DNA from: Clostridiales bacterium
GTDB lineage: Bacteria; Bacillota; Clostridia; Christensenellales; Aristaeellaceae
Reading direction: 5' to 3'
Assembly: GCA_015056085.1 (NCBI GenBank)
Contig: SVHA01000002.1
Span: 178,525-242,524 of the forward strand
DNA length: 64,000 nucleotides
The notes beneath the pieces are model-generated. The model was not told the DNA's origin. It did no database searches and worked only from the letters and a program-made list of their open reading frames with translations. This document shows positions 60,585-64,000 of this stretch, in pieces (the first letter of the stretch is position 1; every line of letters starts with the position of its first letter). Made by a program: the position numbers and the translations under genes.

Positions 60585-61455
60585 AGGCCTTTGTCACTCT
60601 CCCTGCGTATGTTTTGGTGGAGCCCTCCCGGAGGTTGTTAAGCGGAATCGTCAGCCCGTCGGGGGACAGGCTGCGGTCGGACAGCCACTGGGTCACCTGG
60701 GTCTGTCCGGCATGGTAGGCACAGGCTACCAGCACCGGGTCGCCCCGGAACAGCCGGGACAGGTAGCCCAGATACCATGCGCCGAAGCGGATGTTGGTCT
60801 GGGCGTCGTACATCATGTCGAAGTGGAAGTTGTGGATGTCCAGCTTGCCGGCGATCCACTCGGCGGTGTCGGGCATCAGCTGCATCAGACCCCTTGCGCC
60901 CACGCTGGATTCAGCATCGGTGCGGAAGGAACTCTCATTGCGGATGATGGCGGTCATAAAGGCGGGCTTCAGGTTATATTCGGCGGCGTACTGCTCGATC
61001 CAGTCCTGATACGTCACCCGCATATCATCACCCTTCTGGGTGAGATGATAGTTGTACATCAGTTCCTGATGGGAACTCTCCCTTGCGTCCTGCTGCTGCT
61101 TCAAATAGGCCAGCATCATGTTCTGAGAGGCCAGGAGCGCCAGCACCAGCAGCCCCAAAATCACCACTGCGGCAATCAGCCACCGGGGCAGGGGAGCGGC
61201 AGGTGCTTTTTCGGGCCTGGGCTTTGCCGCAGGACGATCATACTTCGGCCTGGCCATCACCGGGGGCGGCGTTTCTGCCTGCCGGGACATAGGGGCCATG
61301 GGCGCAGGCGTCGGCGGCTGAAGATATCCCGCTTCATGCCGTACCGCCTGCCGGGGCATTTCAGCCATGGGCGCCGGCGTCGGCTGATGAGGATGTTCCT
61401 CTTCGTATCGCGCCGCCCGCCGGTTGCGGATGGGAGGCGTGGGGGTGCTTTGCAT
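60451..61455 (-). CDS. Membrane-anchored lytic transglycosylase
   Basis: A 334-residue SLT-domain (Slt70 family) enzyme cutting peptidoglycan. The cytoplasmic N-terminus (1-90) is Pro-rich and holds a duplicated PTPAPMA-x-M-x-RQA segment. A TM helix (91-112) is followed by an extracytoplasmic SLT domain with catalytic E174 in RNESSF, then GLMQLMPDTA and AYHAGQTQV. The last 30 residues are unlike the family and overlap the next gene. It follows coaE, a common arrangement in clostridia. Confidence 0.92.
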   Translation of the reverse strand: MQSTPTPPIRNRRAARYEEEHPHQPTPAPMAEMPRQAVRHEAGYLQPPTPAPMAPMSRQAETPPPVMARPKYDRPAAKPRPEKAPAAPLPRWLIAAVVILGLLVLALLASQNMMLAYLKQQQDARESSHQELMYNYHLTQKGDDMRVTYQDWIEQYAAEYNLKPAFMTAIIRNESSFRTDAESSVGARGLMQLMPDTAEWIAGKLDIHNFHFDMMYDAQTNIRFGAWYLGYLSRLFRGDPVLVACAYHAGQTQVTQWLSDRSLSPDGLTIPLNNLREGSTKTYAGRVTKAYAIYQAMLYPDDPFTVQTAQVQPSAGNDAGTSFADELYQPIIER

Positions 61456-61468
61456 GGGACCTCCTGTG

Positions 61469-62068
61469 TTACCGTTTTGCCAGTTCCTGCTGATAAAGAT
61501 CAGGAATCATGGCTTTAGTGTACAAGATGCTGCCGCTGGTGTCAATCACAACATGGGCGCGGCGGGCCTTTTCAGCGGGATCCATCTGGCTGCTGAGGCG
61601 CTTGAGGGCTTCTTCTTCGGTGAAGCCGTCCCGGGCCATCAGCCGCTCAAGTTGCGTTTCCGGCGGCAGATAAGCGCACCAGACCGTGTCGCACAATTTG
61701 TCCAGCCCGGCTTCATACAAAAGGGGCATATCCAGCACGCAGGCGGCGGCGCCGGCTTCTTCCGCTTCCCGGATGCGCCGCTTGATCAGATTGAGCAGCA
61801 GCGGCTGCATGAGGTCATCCAGCATCTGCCGCTTTTCGGCGCTGGAAAAGATCACGTCGCCCAGCGCCCGGCGCATCAGTGTGCCGTCTGGGGCGAAAAC
61901 GTCCTCGCCGAAAGCGTCCCTGATGAGGGGCAACGCATCCCCGCCGGGGGCGGTCAGTTCCCGGGAGAGTTTGTCACCGTCGATGATGACAGCGCCCATC
62001 TCCTGCAGGGTTTCGCTGATGTTGGATTTTCCGCAGGCGATGCCGCCCGTCAGGCCGATGATGCGCAT
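61469..62068 (-). CDS. coaE: Dephospho-CoA kinase
   Basis: A 199-residue P-loop kinase for the last CoA step. Walker A is GLTGGIACGKSNI, with IDGDKLSREL and VLDMPLLYEAGLD as substrate and lid motifs. ATG 62068 follows AAAGGAG by 5 bases. First gene of a four-gene minus-strand unit. Confidence 0.95.
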   Translation of the reverse strand: MRIIGLTGGIACGKSNISETLQEMGAVIIDGDKLSRELTAPGGDALPLIRDAFGEDVFAPDGTLMRRALGDVIFSSAEKRQMLDDLMQPLLLNLIKRRIREAEEAGAAACVLDMPLLYEAGLDKLCDTVWCAYLPPETQLERLMARDGFTEEEALKRLSSQMDPAEKARRAHVVIDTSGSILYTKAMIPDLYQQELAKR

Positions 62069-62175
62069 AGCGTCTCCTTTCCGGCTTCTCACCAAGATAA
62101 CGAAAGGCCCGGACGAAACCCTGCCGGAAGCGCCTTTCAGGGGAATCAGCCGAATTCACAAAGGGAATTTCTATC

Positions 62176-62204
62176 ATTATACCACATTTCTTCGGGGGAA
62201 GAAA
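62176..62204 (-). promoter_or_regulatory. coaE promoter region with inverted repeat
   Basis: Minus strand TATAAT at 62176-62181. TTTCTTC and GAAGAAA form a perfect inverted repeat (62187-62204, 4-base centre) covering the spacer and -35 position, and the -35 itself is a poor match. A bound factor may be needed. Confidence 0.55.
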
Positions 62205-62268
62205 GACAAACATCCTGAAAATTTGGGGATTCGCTGCTTCCGGTGTGTTCTTCCACGGAAAAGGAAGG

Positions 62269-62276
62269 CATACAAT
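62269..62276 (+). promoter_or_regulatory. Possible sporulation-type -10 of the SipL-like gene
   Basis: CATACAAT matches the -10 of mother-cell sigma factors (sigma E/K consensus CATANNNT). No matching -35 was found at the right spacing, so this is a weak candidate. It is 48 bases before the start codon. Confidence 0.35.
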
Positions 62277-62323
62277 GGGGCATGAGCGAAGGGCAGACTG
62301 CTGACTTCAAGGAGGAAATGGGA

Positions 62324-63868
62324 ATGGAACTTCGGCTGATGAAAGAGCATATTCAGATGGAACAGCCTGCGCCCCCTGTCAGAAGCCGGGCGGCGGTGGA
62401 GGGCGAAATGGCTCTCCCCGGGGGATTGCGGGAGGAAACGAGGGTGATGTACACCCACGCAAGCGCCGTCATCGACCATGCGGAGGCCAGCCAGAATCGG
62501 GTGAAGGTGGCGGGCAAGGTGACCTTTCACACCCTGTACACCCAGGGTGACCCGGAGAAAATCAGCGCCGTGGAAGCCTCGGCGGATTTCACCCATATGG
62601 TGGATGCGCCGGGGGTGACGCCCAAGGCGATCTGCGTGGCCTCGGTGGAGGGCGTAAAGGCCCAGTCTCAGGCTCAGGGCGGCAGACTGCACCTGCAGGC
62701 GGCGGTGGATCTGGCGGTGCGGGCGACCTCCGCCCAGCCGGTGGAGGCCGTTACAGGCCTGCGGGGCGGCAGCGAGATTCAGGCGGCCGCCCGGGAGAGC
62801 ACCATCCAGCGCACAGTGGCCACAGGCGGCAGCGAAGTGCTGCTCCGGGAGGAATTCGACCTGCCCGCAGCGCTGCAGGTGAAGGAAACCCTCTTTGCCA
62901 CGGCGGCGGCCACGGTGGGGGAGATCACCGGCGGGCTGGGCCGGGAGGGCATTTCCGGGCAGGTAAATCTGGAAGCGGTGCACGCTTCGGCGCTGCCGGG
63001 GCAGCCCCTTGTGACCACGAGGCACGAGATGCCCTTCCGGCAGGTGTTTGATCTGCTGGGAGAAAACGGAGACGCCCTCTCCGGCGAAGTGACGGTGAAG
63101 GACGTGGCGGTGATGAGCGCCGAAAACGCCGATGGCACCAACACGCTGCGGGCGGAAGTGCTGCTTTCCCTGACGGGCCGGGCGGACAGAACGGAGAAAA
63201 TCACGCTGCTGGAGGACGCCTACACCACTTTGGGGGAGGATTTGAAACTGACAAGCGCCCAGGTGCCCTGCCGGGTGGGGTGCCATCAGGTGCAGACGGC
63301 GGAAAGCGGCAAGGCGCTGTTGATGCTCCCCGAGGGTGCGCCGCCCTCCCGCACCGGGCTGTGCGCCTTTGCCAGTGTGGATGGCATTCAGGCGGAATGC
63401 AGCACAGGCCGTACGACCATCACCGGCAAACTGCACACCACGGTGATGTATCTCACTGACGGACAGGCAGCGCCGGTATCCGCAAAGGTGGAAACGCCCT
63501 TCCGGCAGGTGTTTGCGGCGGAAGTGGGCCCGGAGGATGATGTGCATCTGGACGTGCAGGATGCGGAGGTATCCACCATTACCTCTGACCGGCTGGAAAT
63601 GCGGTATGTGATGCGCCTGCAGGCGTCGGGCACCCATCGGGAAACGCTGAAACTGGTGACGGACGCCCAGCCGGTGGATGCGCCTGTGCCCCCGGCGGGG
63701 ATTATTCTCTACTACACTCAGCCCGGGGAGTCCCGCTGGGACATTGCCAAACGGTATCGTGTGCCCATGGAGCGCCTGCAGGAACTCAATCCCGAACTGA
63801 CAGGTGAGCCCGCCCAAGGCCAGGGCGTGGTTGTCTGGCGCAGAGCCACCGGCGACCAAAGGGCGTGA
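62324..63868 (+). CDS. SipL-like spore morphogenetic protein (SPOCS and LysM)
   Basis: A 514-residue protein. Three SPOCS (DUF3794) domains span about 40-150, 165-290 and 320-450, each with a conserved RVEAxVTFHTLY-like or FRQVF strand. A C-terminal LysM domain (about 458-505, IILYYTQPGESRWDIAKRY) follows. In Clostridioides difficile SipL binds SpoIVA and is required for coat assembly. ATG 62324 lies 8 bases after AAGGAGG and gives the family N-terminus MELRLMKEHIQMEQ. The last residues (ATGDQRA) come from repeat-like sequence. Confidence 0.9.
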   Translation: MELRLMKEHIQMEQPAPPVRSRAAVEGEMALPGGLREETRVMYTHASAVIDHAEASQNRVKVAGKVTFHTLYTQGDPEKISAVEASADFTHMVDAPGVTPKAICVASVEGVKAQSQAQGGRLHLQAAVDLAVRATSAQPVEAVTGLRGGSEIQAAARESTIQRTVATGGSEVLLREEFDLPAALQVKETLFATAAATVGEITGGLGREGISGQVNLEAVHASALPGQPLVTTRHEMPFRQVFDLLGENGDALSGEVTVKDVAVMSAENADGTNTLRAEVLLSLTGRADRTEKITLLEDAYTTLGEDLKLTSAQVPCRVGCHQVQTAESGKALLMLPEGAPPSRTGLCAFASVDGIQAECSTGRTTITGKLHTTVMYLTDGQAAPVSAKVETPFRQVFAAEVGPEDDVHLDVQDAEVSTITSDRLEMRYVMRLQASGTHRETLKLVTDAQPVDAPVPPAGIILYYTQPGESRWDIAKRYRVPMERLQELNPELTGEPAQGQGVVVWRRATGDQRA

Positions 63869-64000
63869 TGCAGGGGCTTTTGCGGGGCGTTGCCCCGCAC
63901 CCCACCAGAGGGCTTTGCCCTCTGGACTCCCAATCGGGGGCGCTGCCCCCGATACCCCCGCAAGGGCCATTGGCCCTTGACCCATCAGCGGGGCGTTGCC
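63869..64000. repeat. Repeat cluster R5, cut by the window edge
   Basis: A short-hairpin cassette starts one base after the SipL-like stop codon: GGGGC/GCCCC stems, a CCAGAGGGC stem (63905-63925 region), GGGGGC/GCCCCC and AAGGGCC/GGCCCTT, in the same order as other cassettes. It continues beyond the window. Confidence 0.85.

Overview
The window is a 64-kb chromosomal segment of a GC-rich, Gram-positive anaerobe-like bacterium, most likely a Clostridia-class Firmicute. The evidence is gene order and content: infC-rpmI-rplT, rplM-rpsI, rpsO-pnp-M16 peptidase, rho-rpmE-DUF1385-prmC-prfA-sua5, cdaA-cdaR, rsmG-noc, pyrBI with PyrK/PyrD type B, a SipL-like spore-coat protein with SPOCS and LysM domains, and GerMN lipoproteins. 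Nearly all promoters found are sigma-A type with a 17-bp spacer, and Shine-Dalgarno (SD) sites are strong. No tRNA, rRNA, transposase, integrase or CRISPR array was seen.

Layout. 1-4.7 kb (minus): response regulator, histidine kinase, two GerMN lipoproteins and the start of another gene. 4.8-8.8 kb: an orphan ABC ATPase and an M19 dipeptidase, each followed or preceded by about 1-1.4 kb of repeats. 8.8-15.6 kb (minus): pyrC-pyrK-pyrD-pyrF, then 1 kb of repeats, then pyrE-pyrB-pyrI. 15.7-17.2 kb: infC-rpmI-rplT behind a leader with an internal terminator. 17.2-18.3 kb: repeats. 18.3-20.9 kb (minus): pfkA and the beta and gamma-like subunits of a sodium-pump decarboxylase. 21.1-29.4 kb: rpsO, pnp, an M16 peptidase, a RuvX-DUF1292 fusion, another DUF1292 protein, a polysaccharide deacetylase and a DUF3048 protein. 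29.4-30.5 kb: a divergent XRE regulator and zinc-ribbon protein sharing a GTAC-containing motif. 30.6-35.5 kb: an iron-ADH-like protein, two DUF218 proteins, RadC, RsmG and a Noc-like protein. 35.6-40.6 kb: the c-di-AMP synthase pair, an unknown membrane protein with a P-loop ATPase, and RsmF. 40.6-50.4 kb: ribosomal proteins, rho, termination-factor maturation and RNA-modification genes. 50.4-62.1 kb (minus): a cyclase-family hydrolase, an SGNH esterase, HAD phosphatase-deoC, rpsU, prmA-rsmE-mtaB-HIT, and coaE-SLT-binding protein-Nudix. 62.3-63.9 kb: the SipL-like gene, then more repeats.

The most unusual feature is a family of GC-rich, hairpin-forming intergenic repeats that fills five gaps (about 4.6 kb in total). 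Stem sequences differ between copies while pairing is kept and some loops stay constant. The elements abut stop codons of several genes. Other points of interest are a kinase-regulator-GerMN lipoprotein set resembling actinobacterial MtrAB-LpqB, the RuvX-DUF1292 fusion, a perfect palindrome inside a promoter spacer, a Noc-like protein lacking the GERR motif, and a Rho with a 230-residue disordered insert. Translation and RNA-modification functions dominate the rest of the window.
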